From positions 3,906,001 to 3,970,000 of the forward strand of contig JAPFFF010000012.1 in the NCBI GenBank assembly GCA_039105265.1: a stretch of DNA of 64,000 nucleotides, in the 5' to 3' direction. A model generated the notes under the pieces. That model was not told the DNA's origin. It did no database searches and saw only the letters and a list, made by a program, of their open reading frames with translations. Each line of letters starts with the position of its first letter. Within the stretch, counting starts at the first letter, position 1. Origin of the DNA: Tritrichomonas musculus (Eukaryota > Parabasalia > Tritrichomonadida > Tritrichomonadidae). A program made the translations under genes and the position numbers. Of this stretch, positions 31,573 through 42,602 are shown one piece after another.

Positions 31573-32264
31573 TAAAAACAAAGCAAACAAAAAGAAAAAA
31601 AAGAGAAAAATGTACAACTGATATTATTAACTTTTTGAATAAAAAGAAAAAAAATATAACCATAACTGGCAAATGATAGCTTATTATTTCATTTGAATTA
31701 TTTTGTTTATTAAAATGATTGCTTACAATCGAAACATACTTTTGGATTATAGATGAAAAATTCACTGTAATAACAGAGAAGTTCAATATTGAACTGTATT
31801 TTTTGTGAAATATTTCCACGAATTATATTCTTATCTTTTTGTATGATATTTTCACAATTAATAAAAGATTCAATAATGACTTGTTTTCCTCTTTTTTATA
31901 AACTCATTAATGTATTTTTAATTTGCATGAAAATTTAAAGGTATTTTGAATGAAACTAATTTGATCAACATCAACAAAATAGCCATCATTTCATCTCTCA
32001 TATAGTATTAAAGATACATTAATAAGTTGACAAAAAAGAGGAAATGATTAGTTCTTATTTAATGTTGAAAAAATTTTTGAGAGAAAATAAAATGTAAAGC
32101 ACTCAAAATCTATAGTCAAATTTTTAACCTAAAGGTCAAATATATATTTTTAAGTTTATCAATTCCAACAGGTGTTGAGCAGCCATTTGCTTAATTTAAT
32201 AATAATAATAAATACAAAAAGAATAATTTACTTCGAGAAGCGCTTTTTATGAAAACAAACATGA
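31573..32264. other. Intergenic region between convergent genes
   Basis: The region is AT-rich and lies between the 3' ends of the repeat protein (plus) and the DUF2828-type gene (minus). A minus-strand frame at 31517-31819 overlaps the end of the repeat gene and translates low-complexity hydrophobic sequence, so it is not called. Confidence 0.5.
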
Positions 32265-33770
32265 TTAATGAATGAATGAATATCGTTCTGAGTTCAATAC
32301 TTCTAACATCAGTTCCATTGGTGTCATCGCTTTCGTGTTCAATGCATACTTCAAGATACTTGGCGAACAACCTGAAACTAAGAATGTTCCTGTATCGTCT
32401 TTAGTAACAGGTGAGTCACTTCGTGCATTCACATTCCAGAAAACTAATGTTGGTCTTGTGTATCCTGATTCTTCATACAATCGATCGATTTCTTCAAAAT
32501 TCGTTCGGCTATTGTCACTACATGCTTGATCGAATTGCATATCTGAAACGATGAAAAGCTTACTAGGCATTTCTTCTTGAGGAACATGATTTTTAATTGC
32601 GGCATCCAGAATCGTTTTGAATGCTGCAGTTAGATTTGTACTTCCTCCCCATTCTGCATTTTCAACATTTATAACTTTTTCTTGAATATTCGATCCTCTG
32701 ACTTTGACAAGTTCTGGTGTGCTCGTGAATGTCATGAAATATCCATTGAATGCGCCTTTCATCCGTTCGGCGAAATAAATCGCAAGTGAGATTGAGACAT
32801 GAATTGGTAGGACACCTCCTGAACAGCCCCATGTCATCGAACCTGAAACATCGGCCAAAACAATGCATCGTGTATCATTGCTTTCTTCCATATAATTTGG
32901 GAGATTATTCCATTGCAAGTCAAGTGTCTTCAAATCTTCTGATTCCATACTTCGCTTCGAAAAAATCTCTCGAACAATGTCATATGGATACAACGTCGAT
33001 GCATTGATCTTCTTTTCACCGCTTGCAACATCTGATAGATATTGCTGGAATCGTTCTGAGTCGTGCTTACCAAATGCTTTACGATACATTTTCATCGCGT
33101 ATGAAGGAACACGTGAGTATTCAATTTCAGACCACTTCTTTTGTGACATCAAAGATTCAACAATTTGGATCTGCTTTCGAAGGAGCGATAATGATTTACG
33201 ATATTGAGCACTCGTTAAGCCAAAGAATTCACGTGTCATTATCGCAAGTCCTTTAGTTTCTTTAGATGATGCATTTTCTGATTTCAACCATTTACCAAGT
33301 AACGATACATTCTTCCCTTTACTAGCTAATTCAATGTCTTGATCGAATTGCTCTTTCATGATGTTCAATGCAATGCTCTTCGTTTGTTCATTCTCAAAAA
33401 ATGCATAGAAATCATCCCACCGTCCAAAGATTGGAATGTGAACCATGTTACGAATGATTGATTCTTGTGAGCGTGTTGACAACCATTGACAGATGATTCT
33501 GAAATTGGCTCGTTCGCCTTGGCCTCCTTTGATATCTCGCAGATAAAAGAGTGCACGCAATGCTAATTCTTCATTCGATTGAAATGCTTTTTCGAAATAT
33601 TGGATGATTTCTTCTTTTTGACCACGAAGTGCACCTGATTTGGAGAAGAAATCTAAAACTGGGTTTAACGACGAATTATTTGATAAAGCACCATTTTCTG
33701 TTGTTGTTCGTTGATTTAATTCTTTTTCAACTGCTTTAATAAAAATTGATTCTTGATTATTAGACATCAT
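32265..33770 (-). CDS. DUF2828-type protein with von Willebrand A-like domain
   Basis: The product is 501 residues. The N-terminal half is helical and contains ALRALFYLRDIKGGQGER and WDDFYAF, a block shared by the DUF2828 family of plants, fungi, amoebae and trichomonads. The C-terminal half is a VWA fold with a MIDAS motif DVSGSM at residues 307-312, then GGSTNL and IVSDMQFD. This completes a likely metal-binding site. No signal peptide or membrane segment is seen, so the protein is probably cytosolic, like TROVE/Ro-type proteins with a similar helical-plus-VWA layout. Its molecular role is unknown. Codon use is somewhat less A/T-biased than in the neighbours, which suits a well-expressed gene. 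Confidence 0.88.
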   Translation of the reverse strand: MMSNNQESIFIKAVEKELNQRTTTENGALSNNSSLNPVLDFFSKSGALRGQKEEIIQYFEKAFQSNEELALRALFYLRDIKGGQGERANFRIICQWLSTRSQESIIRNMVHIPIFGRWDDFYAFFENEQTKSIALNIMKEQFDQDIELASKGKNVSLLGKWLKSENASSKETKGLAIMTREFFGLTSAQYRKSLSLLRKQIQIVESLMSQKKWSEIEYSRVPSYAMKMYRKAFGKHDSERFQQYLSDVASGEKKINASTLYPYDIVREIFSKRSMESEDLKTLDLQWNNLPNYMEESNDTRCIVLADVSGSMTWGCSGGVLPIHVSISLAIYFAERMKGAFNGYFMTFTSTPELVKVRGSNIQEKVINVENAEWGGSTNLTAAFKTILDAAIKNHVPQEEMPSKLFIVSDMQFDQACSDNSRTNFEEIDRLYEESGYTRPTLVFWNVNARSDSPVTKDDTGTFLVSGCSPSILKYALNTKAMTPMELMLEVLNSERYSFIH

Positions 33771-34130
33771 CGAAATAGAAATGAAGTAAAATAATCATTT
33801 TATTGATATTTTTATAAACAAAATTTTATAAAATTTTTGGAACTTTTTGAGAATTGTAAAAATTTAAATAATTATGACATCAGAATTTAATTGATAATTT
33901 CTTTGATAAATATTCTTTGATTCAGATCTCGATTTTACCATCGTTCAACTAAATTTTGAAGCGAATTATGTTTTATTTCTTTTGTATAACAAGAATAATC
34001 GCGATGATAAACAGATGAATTTATAAAACTTTCATACAATAAAACTTCAAATGAACAAACATATGATTTTTCATTATAACATCTTTCACTAAAAATATTA
34101 GGTGTTATATATAATGAACATCCAGCCATG

Positions 34131-34162
<32 letters not shown>

Positions 34163-34256
34163 CAAATGTTTACCAAAAAGAGATGAAGAAACCCAATTAA
34201 TTCTAGGATGAAAATTCATATCCAATAAAGTAATTTAATGGCTGGAGATCACAATG
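33771..34256. other. Spacer with T-tract, left flank of the Maverick insertion
   Basis: It contains a 29-base T-tract at 34131-34159. A minus-strand frame of 96 codons (33935-34225) runs through the tract as poly-Lys and resembles no family I know. It may be a gene fragment, but this is weak. Confidence 0.4.
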
Positions 34257-34261
34257 AACTT
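34257..34261. repeat. Target-site duplication, left copy (AACTT)
   Basis: AACTT directly precedes the left terminal repeat, and the same five bases follow the right terminal repeat at 51913-51917. Confidence 0.8.
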
Positions 34262-34433
34262 AGTAGTGTACAATTGTGGTGATTTTAGGACTAAAGTCCT
34301 AACATCCCCCCAATTACGTTTCTCCGCTCTGACGAGCTTCGAAACGACCCTCATGAACATCGCTCATTTAGAACCATCATCATAATTTCCGATGGTGCAA
34401 TTTTTGGAATTCAATTATTTTTTATACTTTTAT
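34262..34433. repeat. Maverick left terminal inverted repeat
   Basis: About 172 bp match the reverse complement of 51741-51912 with few differences. It holds a palindrome TTAGGACTAAAGTCCTAA at 34285-34302, a CCCCCC run and a GC-rich core (TTTCTCCGCTCTGACGAGC). Confidence 0.9.
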
Positions 34434-34502
34434 GACTTGTTATATGAAATAATAACAGGTATAAATAATTTTATATTTTATAAATTTTTATTCTTTTAAA
34501 AA

Positions 34503-37500
34503 ATGAAGCTTATAGAAGCCACTTATGAACAATTATGTGAATTAATGGAATTAATGATTAATGATAAATTCCCTAGAGACCCACATGAACTATGGGAAAA
34601 TAATGAAGAATTAATAATAGATATTCAAAACCAATTATATTTCGATAAAGGTTATGATGGTGATAAGGATAATTATGATGCAATATATTGGTATTTTAAA
34701 GGTAAAAACAATAAAGAAGAACCCAAAAAAGAACATAAAAATGAACCACTTGCAAAGCAGCCTAAACCAATAAAAACAGAAAATAAAACACAATCTGAGA
34801 TTGTAAATAGAATTATGGATAAATTAGAAAATTCTCCCACATATTGGTATATTGATTTTGAAAGATTGGATAATGATGGTAGAAAATTAATGTTGCCAAA
34901 ATTAAAGGATTTCTTTAAAAAATATATTGACACTTTACCGATTGTTGCTAAATACAAGATAGCTTTTAAAGTTGATGGTCAGTGGCATTCAAAACAATTG
35001 ACTCCAGAAGTATATAAACAATTAATGAATAATCTTACCGAAAATCACTTTATATTTGATATTGAGAATGTTGTGCCAGAATATTTTTATGAAGAAGGTG
35101 CAGAAAAGATACCAGAATGGAGTTTATTTAGTGCTGTCAGATTTAATGAATTTAAAGACTTTAAAGCTAATAAGGATGTTGGAGGTAGTTTCTTTCAATA
35201 TTTAGTAAATAAGAATTGTCCCTTAAATGTTATAAAATATCTTAAAAAATTACAAATATTCACATCTCTAGTAAACAAAAAAGGTAAACAAAGAAAAGAA
35301 TTAGATGATTGCTGTTTTATTTATGCTTTACAACAAACTGGATGTTATGATGATGCTACACTAAATAAAATGCGATTAAGAATTAACACACGATATCTCT
35401 CACAAAAATCACTAAATGAATTATGTATGGAGTTCAAACTGCATATTAAATTATCATTCATAGATGAAGATGCAAATGGCAAAAATAAGAAACGTTCTGT
35501 TAGGTCTCAAAAAAATAGCAAAGATAAATATTATTTAGGTATTGAAAATGCTGAGCCAAATAGAACACATACAATGAATGTATTCAATAAACATTATTTC
35601 ATTGAAGAGAAAACACCATTTAGTACATATTATATTAACCACTTAGCTGATTGTGAAGAAGACAAATATAATAAAGAATATAAGCAAGACCACTGGATTA
35701 AAGCTCGATATTTTATTAACTCTTCTGACTTAGTACGTATTTTAATGAAGAACAATTATTTTTCACCCATAACATTTGGACAATATAAGATTTTAAACAC
35801 AGTATTCTATAAAAATGTAGACAGTAATATTGACCTTATTGACCTTGATTATAATGATGAACAATGCACAAAATTAATAGAACAACCTAAGAAAAAGATT
35901 AATAAAAAAGATGGAGAAAAAAGTTATTGGTATGCAGATTTTGAAGCAGATGTTAGTTCAAGTATTCAAGGACAAAGTCCCGGGATGCCTTGCATCCACA
36001 AGCCTTATATGTGTGTCGTACATAGTGCAAATGGAAATCACAAAAAATGTTTTAAAGGCGAAGATTGTAATAAACAATTATTAGATTATCTAGATGATGA
36101 ATCAGTTGTGTATTTCCATAATTTAGCGTATGATATTAGAATGCTTGCAAACTTTGGCTTATGTAAATCTATCATAAAAGGTTCAAAAACTATGATGGCA
36201 GATATAAAATATAACAATAAAACGATTCATCTTAGAGATTCATTACCAATATTATCATGTAAATTATCACAATTACCATCTATGTTTAATATTCCTAATA
36301 TCCAAAAAGAGATATTTCCATATAAATATTATACACTAGAAAGACTAAAAACAAATATCGGCACAATAAGTGAAGCAGGCTTAAATGAAGATAAACAGTG
36401 GACAGATGAAGATTACACTTTATTTAACTCTAATATTGATAAGATAGACGGATGCCGCTTAAGTGATAACACTTTTGATATGTACAAATATGCTGAATTT
36501 TATTGCCAACAAGATGTTAATATTTTGAGAATTGGATTTGAAAAATTGCGTGAAGGATTTAAAGAAAATTTTAATATTAACCTTTATAAATTTATTAGTA
36601 TATCATCTCTTGCAAATGAAGTGTTTAACCAAAAAGTATATTATCCTAATGGAAATCTTTATAAATTAGGTGGACATGTTAGGCATTTCTGTTCAAAAGC
36701 AATATATGGTGGTAGATGCATGACTGCTTACAATAAAAAATGGCACGTTGGTGGAACCAACCTGGGAAGCAATAATGCTTCTCACACAAAAAAGAATCTC
36801 TGTGATTTTGATGCAGTTAGTTTATATCCATCTGCAATGAAAAGATTGTATACTGTTGAAGGAAAACCTAAAGTGATTCAACCAGAACAATTAAACATAG
36901 AATTTCTATCTAAACAATCTGCATATATTGTAGAAATTGAGATAACAAAAATAAATAAACATTATGCTTTTCCATTGATTGTACAAAAGATAAACGGCTT
37001 AAACTGCAACAACGACTATCTACCCAAAGGTAAATCAATAAAAATGATTGTTGATAATATCACATTAGAGGATTACATAGAGTTTCAAAAGATAGAGTTT
37101 AACATTTTACGTGGATACTATTGGGATGGTAAAAAAGATTATAGAATAAGAGAATGTATCAGTGATATCTTCAATAAAAGACTTGAATATAAAAAGCAAA
37201 ATAATCCATTACAAAATCTCTATAAACTTATTATGAATTCATGTTATGGTAAAACAATTGAAAAACCAGTTGAGAAAGATTATAAATATTTACGTGAAGG
37301 AGATGAATTAGATAAATTTTGGCAAAAAAATTATAATAAAATAGTTGAAGATATTCAATTGAACAACTCTAACATTCACGCAGTTAAGACTCTAAAACAA
37401 ATAGATAAACATTTTAATTTTTCATTGTTAGGTATTCAAGTTTTGTCTATGTCTAAGAGAATTATGAATGAAGTAATGTGCTTAGCTTTTGATATCGGAT

Positions 37501-37994
37501 GCCACATTTATTACCAAGATACAGATAGCATGCATATAGAGTCCGCTGATTTACCAAAATTAGAGAAAGCATTTAGAGATAAATATAATAGAGAACTCAT
37601 AGGTAAAAATCTTGGCCAATTCCACTCAGATTTCCCAGAGATAAATGGCCACAAAGAAATGCCTCAAGCAATTGAATCATTCTTTTTGATGAAAAAGATG
37701 TATATTGATAAACTACAAGATTCCACAGGTGATATAGCATATATGATTCGTGGCAAAGGACTTACACAAAATTCTATTAAATACAAATATAATGAAGATT
37801 TTAATGGAGATGTTATGAAATTATATGAAACATTATATAATGGAAACTCTATAACATTTGATTTAACAAAAGGTCAACCATGTTTCGATATGAACAAAAA
37901 TATGACAGTATCTACTAGAAAAAAATTCGAAAGATGTATAAAAACTGACTATGAAAGTGGCTGTATTGATGAATATTTTAAGCAGCTAATTTAA
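34503..37994 (+). CDS. polB: Maverick protein-primed family B DNA polymerase
   Basis: The product is 1163 residues and replicates the element using a protein primer, by family precedent. Exonuclease motifs are YADFEAD (D479, E481), FHNLAYDIRML, and YCQQDVNIL. Polymerase motifs are DFDAVSLYPSAM (~768), LYKLIMNSCYGKT (motif B), YYQDTDSMHI (~1004) and the KGL-type RGKGLT. The N-terminal ~450 residues are specific to the element and may include the terminal-protein region. It is the first gene inside the left terminal repeat and converges on the integrase gene with a 17-bp overlap. Confidence 0.95.
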   Translation: MKLIEATYEQLCELMELMINDKFPRDPHELWENNEELIIDIQNQLYFDKGYDGDKDNYDAIYWYFKGKNNKEEPKKEHKNEPLAKQPKPIKTENKTQSEIVNRIMDKLENSPTYWYIDFERLDNDGRKLMLPKLKDFFKKYIDTLPIVAKYKIAFKVDGQWHSKQLTPEVYKQLMNNLTENHFIFDIENVVPEYFYEEGAEKIPEWSLFSAVRFNEFKDFKANKDVGGSFFQYLVNKNCPLNVIKYLKKLQIFTSLVNKKGKQRKELDDCCFIYALQQTGCYDDATLNKMRLRINTRYLSQKSLNELCMEFKLHIKLSFIDEDANGKNKKRSVRSQKNSKDKYYLGIENAEPNRTHTMNVFNKHYFIEEKTPFSTYYINHLADCEEDKYNKEYKQDHWIKARYFINSSDLVRILMKNNYFSPITFGQYKILNTVFYKNVDSNIDLIDLDYNDEQCTKLIEQPKKKINKKDGEKSYWYADFEADVSSSIQGQSPGMPCIHKPYMCVVHSANGNHKKCFKGEDCNKQLLDYLDDESVVYFHNLAYDIRMLANFGLCKSIIKGSKTMMADIKYNNKTIHLRDSLPILSCKLSQLPSMFNIPNIQKEIFPYKYYTLERLKTNIGTISEAGLNEDKQWTDEDYTLFNSNIDKIDGCRLSDNTFDMYKYAEFYCQQDVNILRIGFEKLREGFKENFNINLYKFISISSLANEVFNQKVYYPNGNLYKLGGHVRHFCSKAIYGGRCMTAYNKKWHVGGTNLGSNNASHTKKNLCDFDAVSLYPSAMKRLYTVEGKPKVIQPEQLNIEFLSKQSAYIVEIEITKINKHYAFPLIVQKINGLNCNNDYLPKGKSIKMIVDNITLEDYIEFQKIEFNILRGYYWDGKKDYRIRECISDIFNKRLEYKKQNNPLQNLYKLIMNSCYGKTIEKPVEKDYKYLREGDELDKFWQKNYNKIVEDIQLNNSNIHAVKTLKQIDKHFNFSLLGIQVLSMSKRIMNEVMCLAFDIGCHIYYQDTDSMHIESADLPKLEKAFRDKYNRELIGKNLGQFHSDFPEINGHKEMPQAIESFFLMKKMYIDKLQDSTGDIAYMIRGKGLTQNSIKYKYNEDFNGDVMKLYETLYNGNSITFDLTKGQPCFDMNKNMTVSTRKKFERCIKTDYESGCIDEYFKQLI

Positions 37995-39684
37995 AACGTG
38001 GTATTGATTGAATATTATTTTTTTCATCAACAACTCTATATAATCCATTAGCAAACCCAATAACTTTATATTTACCTGGTTGCACATTTGTCCTTCTTTT
38101 CATCATTCCATCCTTTTCATTATACAGTTTAACACTCATACCTTTATTTAAATAAAATCCATCACTCATCATAATATTATAGTTCTCTTTACATATATTC
38201 ATAACAATATATGATTCAAGTTCTTTATCATCATTTACTTGTTTTGGACTAACGCTTTTGCCAGCATATTTAGATAATGTTTTATGTGGTGCATTATTAT
38301 ATTGTCTCACTAATTCATTCATAATAGATGGTGTAATAATTCCTACTCTCATGTTATATGCCATATCTCTTAATGTTCTAATAACTCTATCAATCAACCC
38401 TAATGAACTATGCATAGGGTCAGTTTTTGTTTGTTTCTGCTCACGTTTCATAAAATCTGGATAATTACCCATTTTCATTCTTGGTGCAGTTCTCCAATGA
38501 ATACCATGAGAATTATAATAATTTTGTGCCTTTCTCGAGTTAAACGAACCTTCTCCATCAAATGTTAAATGCTTAATGATGACACCTGATTTTATTATTT
38601 TATCGAGTGTCTTTAAATAGTTATCAGCTGATTTTTCATATTTAGCAAAGCGTTGTCTTTTCTCACTATTTTCTGAGTCATTGTCAAACAAAATTTGGTT
38701 CACTAATTCAACATATAAATATCTTGTGTTAACGTTTATCATAACAAGATAACACAGTTTATCTACAAACATCAAATCAATAATATATGAATATCTCGAT
38801 GATACTTTATGCAATTGATACTTTTTATTTGATTTTAATGGGAAATATGATGTATGTTCATATATATTAACCTTCTTACCAGGAAATATTCTTTGTAATG
38901 CTCTTATTTTGTTCTCTGATTTAAATCCAATATAATTTTGCTCTTCTGGAATAGTATAGGTAGTATGCGTTGTTGGCTGATAATAAAATTTGTTAACATA
39001 TCTATCATACCATTCATCTAATGATAATGATGTTTGTCCCCAATTTTGACTAACTCTAGCGAATTCATCTTTATTTAATAATCTTTCATGATTAAATACG
39101 ACAAAATCATTTAGTTTGTCAGTGAATGTGTCTCTTAATATGTGTCTTTGAGGTGTCTCAGATTCTTGTCTTTTATTCCATTCTCCAACAAATATATCAT
39201 ATAATCTTCTAAAATCATCTTCGGTTATTGGAAGTTTATTATTTTCTGATAACAATGAACGTGCTTGACTTATAGTATATTTTTGTTTGTTATTCAGTTT
39301 TTCGAATAATCTATTTTTACACTTTTGATATGTATTCATATAGTTTTTATGCCTCTGATATGCTATACTCTCAAGTAATTTTTCATGAATTTCTTTGTAG
39401 TTAATTGATATAAAATTCCTTATTTGTATATTATCATTCTCTGTAAATATTTTGTCATAATAATATGTAATATTTCTATAATCCCAAGTATCATGTTTAT
39501 AATGAAAATCTTCAGTTAATGCGTCATGTATTTCTTTACATATCCATTTTCTAACTGTATTGTAAATAAAGATAAAATCATTATTTCCTTCAATATCTGC
39601 TATATCATCTTTGTATCTCTGTTCATTTATTATAGCATTTATTATTTTATCCGTGTTATTATAAAGTAAATTACTAGTATTCAT
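37978..39684 (-). CDS. int: Maverick integrase (retroviral-type DDE family)
   Basis: The product is 568 residues. An RNase-H-fold core lies at about residues 300-500, with acidic blocks IIDLMFVD and LTFDGEGSF followed by a helical GLIDRVIRTLRDM. The integrase-like YNNAPHKTL comes next, and the C-terminal ~80 residues form a small basic beta domain (YKVIGFANGLYRVVDE) like the chromo/SH3 tail of integrases. By precedent it cuts and joins the element ends and makes the short target duplication seen here. It is convergent with polB. Confidence 0.9.
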   Translation of the reverse strand: MNTSNLLYNNTDKIINAIINEQRYKDDIADIEGNNDFIFIYNTVRKWICKEIHDALTEDFHYKHDTWDYRNITYYYDKIFTENDNIQIRNFISINYKEIHEKLLESIAYQRHKNYMNTYQKCKNRLFEKLNNKQKYTISQARSLLSENNKLPITEDDFRRLYDIFVGEWNKRQESETPQRHILRDTFTDKLNDFVVFNHERLLNKDEFARVSQNWGQTSLSLDEWYDRYVNKFYYQPTTHTTYTIPEEQNYIGFKSENKIRALQRIFPGKKVNIYEHTSYFPLKSNKKYQLHKVSSRYSYIIDLMFVDKLCYLVMINVNTRYLYVELVNQILFDNDSENSEKRQRFAKYEKSADNYLKTLDKIIKSGVIIKHLTFDGEGSFNSRKAQNYYNSHGIHWRTAPRMKMGNYPDFMKREQKQTKTDPMHSSLGLIDRVIRTLRDMAYNMRVGIITPSIMNELVRQYNNAPHKTLSKYAGKSVSPKQVNDDKELESYIVMNICKENYNIMMSDGFYLNKGMSVKLYNEKDGMMKRRTNVQPGKYKVIGFANGLYRVVDEKNNIQSIPRFKLAA

Positions 39685-39701
39685 TTTTTATTTAGTATTA
39701 A

Positions 39702-39947
39702 ATGAACCAGCAAGATTGCCTCACACTACCACCTCTTAAACAATGGCACGAAAGAAAAACATTTGCATCATCAACACTTAAACAAATCAAATCACGTCTT
39801 CAATATTATCGAAAAATATTAAAGGAACCTATGCCAACTGACCCAAAAAAAATAGCAAAACGTAATAAGATTCAACGCAAATATGAATATAATATGAAGG
39901 TCAGAAATTTGTTAAATAGAGCTATTAACAATTTGTATACATTATGA
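39702..39947 (+). CDS. Small basic Maverick protein, unknown
   Basis: The product is 81 residues, Lys/Arg-rich and probably helical. It starts 18 bp from the integrase start on the opposite strand, so the two share a divergent promoter. Its stop overlaps the start of the next gene by four bases. Its role is unknown; the size and charge would fit a DNA-binding or core protein. Confidence 0.6.
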   Translation: MNQQDCLTLPPLKQWHERKTFASSTLKQIKSRLQYYRKILKEPMPTDPKKIAKRNKIQRKYEYNMKVRNLLNRAINNLYTL

Positions 39948-40585
39948 ATAAACCTTTATTTTTTTATAAAATGTCTAATACTTTACGTCAAGCAAGAATA
40001 TTATCAAGTGAGAATGATGCAAGTGTTAAACAAGAACAAAACACTAATATCGAAATTAAAGTGACGCCTAATAAGAGTGCACCGCAAAATGTTGCATATC
40101 CTCAGATTCCTAATAATGTAAATTTTACTATGCCCCCTCCAACTATGCCTCCCCCAACTATGCCTACACAGACTATGACACAGCCACAATATGCTTCTCA
40201 ATACACACCTCCAACAAACAACATTACCCGAGACAAAGGAATTGCAGACTTAGGCATTGAATTAGATTCTTTAGAACAAAAAAATAGATTTTTAGAAATG
40301 TTAGTTGAAATGTATGCTGATAACCCTTTAAGGATTAACTCTTATGTTGTGTGCAAATCAACTCTATTAATGAATATGATAAAGTTGTTAACTGGATGTG
40401 ATAAAGTTGATTTTGTTTTAGAAGATGATGAACCTGGATGTTGTGCAGTTAGTGTTTCAAAATTTATCAAAATCGATAAAATATTAATAACAAAAGATGG
40501 TAAATCAGAGGAATTAAAATATGCTTATAATAATGTTTATACAGAGTTTATAAAGTATGGCATATCGCTCAAACTTGCAGTTTGA
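39944..40585 (+). CDS. Maverick protein with Pro/Thr/Met-rich linker, unknown
   Basis: The product is 213 residues (a second ATG at 39971 may be the true start). Residues ~60-95 repeat PPPTMP/TQTM units. A compact C-terminal domain of about 120 residues follows, with two cysteines side by side (PGCCAVS). Trichomonad Mavericks usually have such a gene near the polymerase. Its function is not known to me. The following ~75 bp are a GC-richer, hairpin-prone spacer before convergent genes. Confidence 0.65.
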   Translation: MNKPLFFYKMSNTLRQARILSSENDASVKQEQNTNIEIKVTPNKSAPQNVAYPQIPNNVNFTMPPPTMPPPTMPTQTMTQPQYASQYTPPTNNITRDKGIADLGIELDSLEQKNRFLEMLVEMYADNPLRINSYVVCKSTLLMNMIKLLTGCDKVDFVLEDDEPGCCAVSVSKFIKIDKILITKDGKSEELKYAYNNVYTEFIKYGISLKLAV

Positions 40586-40662
40586 GAGCCTCGTAAACGA
40601 GTCGCTAAAATTAGCGACATGACTGCAACAAAGTTGCCGGGATTTCTCTCAAGATAGCTATT

Positions 40663-41814
40663 TTAAGCTTTGAATAACGCTAATATATGTTCATTTATTT
40701 TTGCACTCACTTTTCCTACAATACTTTGTTGAATCTTTAATGTTAATGCATAATCTTCATCCAATATTCTTCCATCATATAGAATCACATCACCTATTGC
40801 ATATAAATTAGCATCATCAACATAAAATAAATAGTCTCCATGTGTAGCGAATGTAATGTTATTTTTTTCTTTATCAATACTAGTGATTACACCAATATAC
40901 TCTTTCCATGAACCATTTATTTTAACACTACTAATGCAATCAACTGAATCTGTTGCAGTAGAACTCACAAATGAACCATTAACATTTTTATACACATGAC
41001 CAGACATAAATACAGGTTTCCCAAGTGCGTAATCTTCAATATTTTCACCAGCTTCAATTGGCGCATAATGAGTAATCGTATTTGAACCATTTGATGTTAT
41101 TTTGCCAGAAACATATAAATTTGAATCAATTGTTGTATTTCTTGCAGTACCAAACATGCTAAATGATTGAAATCTATGACCATCAACATATATAAATACT
41201 TCACCAGTATCAGCAGTTTTTGAAGACCTATACATAAAGACAGTATTATAAGTATCATTATATCCAAATCTAAATAAAGTAAGTGTATTTGAATCAATAG
41301 AACTAAAGAAACTTGCAATATTACTTTCGGTAGTATTAATCGTTAATGACCCATCACTATTTTTTGCTACATATTTAGTATCACATTCTGATTCAGTTAA
41401 ATATTTATCATTATTTTTATATAAATCAGTACTAATTTCAACTTTATCTTTATTAACTGTTATTATTTTTGAACTATTTAAGTATAAAGATAATTTTGGA
41501 ATATTATTAACTAATTCATATAATATTTCACTTTTATTTGCTAAATCTAATCCAAAATTAATAAGTGCTTGTTTTGCTGAACTTGTTGAATAAATATCAA
41601 ATATACTTAAATCTGAACCTTTTATCATAACTCGACCATCAACCACTAATTGGTCTTTTATTGTAGTTTTATATTTTTGAGATTTATATGTGCAATTTAT
41701 CATATCAACATCTTTATATTTTATCATAAATTCCTCTGTATAAGGTGAATATCTTAATGAAACATAACTATTTTCATTACATAATCTAATATCTGGATAA
41801 TATGGATTATTCAC
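40663..41814 (-). CDS. Maverick fibre-like structural protein candidate
   Basis: The open frame is 383 codons with no clear start. It is beta-rich and contains YVAKNSDGSLTIN and GKITSNGSNTI, patterns typical of tail-fibre or trimeric stalk proteins. The C-terminal part (VGKVSAKINEHILALFKA) may be a chaperone-like or head domain. The gene upstream ends in the related KYVAEK block, so the two belong to one functional group. An attachment or fibre role is inferred only from composition and repeats. Confidence 0.55.
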   Translation of the reverse strand: MNNPYYPDIRLCNENSYVSLRYSPYTEEFMIKYKDVDMINCTYKSQKYKTTIKDQLVVDGRVMIKGSDLSIFDIYSTSSAKQALINFGLDLANKSEILYELVNNIPKLSLYLNSSKIITVNKDKVEISTDLYKNNDKYLTESECDTKYVAKNSDGSLTINTTESNIASFFSSIDSNTLTLFRFGYNDTYNTVFMYRSSKTADTGEVFIYVDGHRFQSFSMFGTARNTTIDSNLYVSGKITSNGSNTITHYAPIEAGENIEDYALGKPVFMSGHVYKNVNGSFVSSTATDSVDCISSVKINGSWKEYIGVITSIDKEKNNITFATHGDYLFYVDDANLYAIGDVILYDGRILDEDYALTLKIQQSIVGKVSAKINEHILALFKA

Positions 41815-41869
41815 TATTAATGATGGAGAATTATTTGTAAACGTAGTAGCTATTGTTAATGAACCATCA

Positions 41870-42577
41870 TCATTTTTCTGCTACATATTTAGTCAAATCA
41901 ACAGGTTCAGGTATATCAGATTTTAATGCATAATTATCTTTTACGAAGTTCATATTTGGAATACAATATTTGTCATAAACTTCAGGTTCGTATAAATAAC
42001 TTACTGATTCTAAATTGACATCATAGTTATCATTATATCTGAATGTTCCACCGTAATAGAAAAAGTATATAGAAAAAGTATTTTCGGCTTTTTTGTAATA
42101 ATAATATTCCGTGTCTTCACTATCATACAAATATTCTCCTGAAATATCTTCATTATTACAAGAGCCTTTCACAAAAAGTGATGATTTCTTTAATATGTTG
42201 CATAAATCTCTATCCAAATTTGTGATATAAGTTCTTTTATCCTCATCATTTGTTGTTCCGTTTACGAATTTTGTAGCTATTGATAATTCTTGTGTTATTT
42301 TTTCGGTTGATAATATGTCTTGTTTCTTCAAATAAGACTGTAAGTCCTGTGCTTTAGCATACTCATCAAGATTCTCAAGTGTTGCATAATTTGATAAATC
42401 AACAGTAGGGATTTCACTTAACATATTTTGCTTATGATTCTCAATTAATTTTTTTGTCGCAGCTGCTGATAATAATTGATTATTGGTTAATGTTTCCCCT
42501 AATGCTAACATATTTGACTTCGATTTAGGGATATATTTATATGAAACATTTGATGGCTTATTTTTAGAAAATACCAT
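41870..42577 (-). CDS. Maverick fibre-like protein, related to its downstream neighbour
   Basis: The ATG at 42577 gives about 235 residues. Repeated DLxxYxxxxDL-type segments (ATLENLDEYAKAQDL) look like a coiled or beta-helical stalk. The end, DLTKYVAEK, matches a block in the 383-codon neighbour. It partly overlaps the end of the 679-residue gene in reading-frame terms, forming a tight minus-strand cluster. A fibre or attachment role is an inference. Confidence 0.55.
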   Translation of the reverse strand: MVFSKNKPSNVSYKYIPKSKSNMLALGETLTNNQLLSAAATKKLIENHKQNMLSEIPTVDLSNYATLENLDEYAKAQDLQSYLKKQDILSTEKITQELSIATKFVNGTTNDEDKRTYITNLDRDLCNILKKSSLFVKGSCNNEDISGEYLYDSEDTEYYYYKKAENTFSIYFFYYGGTFRYNDNYDVNLESVSYLYEPEVYDKYCIPNMNFVKDNYALKSDIPEPVDLTKYVAEK

Positions 42578-42602
42578 TAAATAGGGATATTCATATATTA
42601 AA

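Noticed and set aside
33935-34225. 96-codon minus-strand frame beside the Maverick
   Set aside because: It runs through a T-tract as poly-Lys and shows no family pattern. Kept only as a note in the spacer entry.
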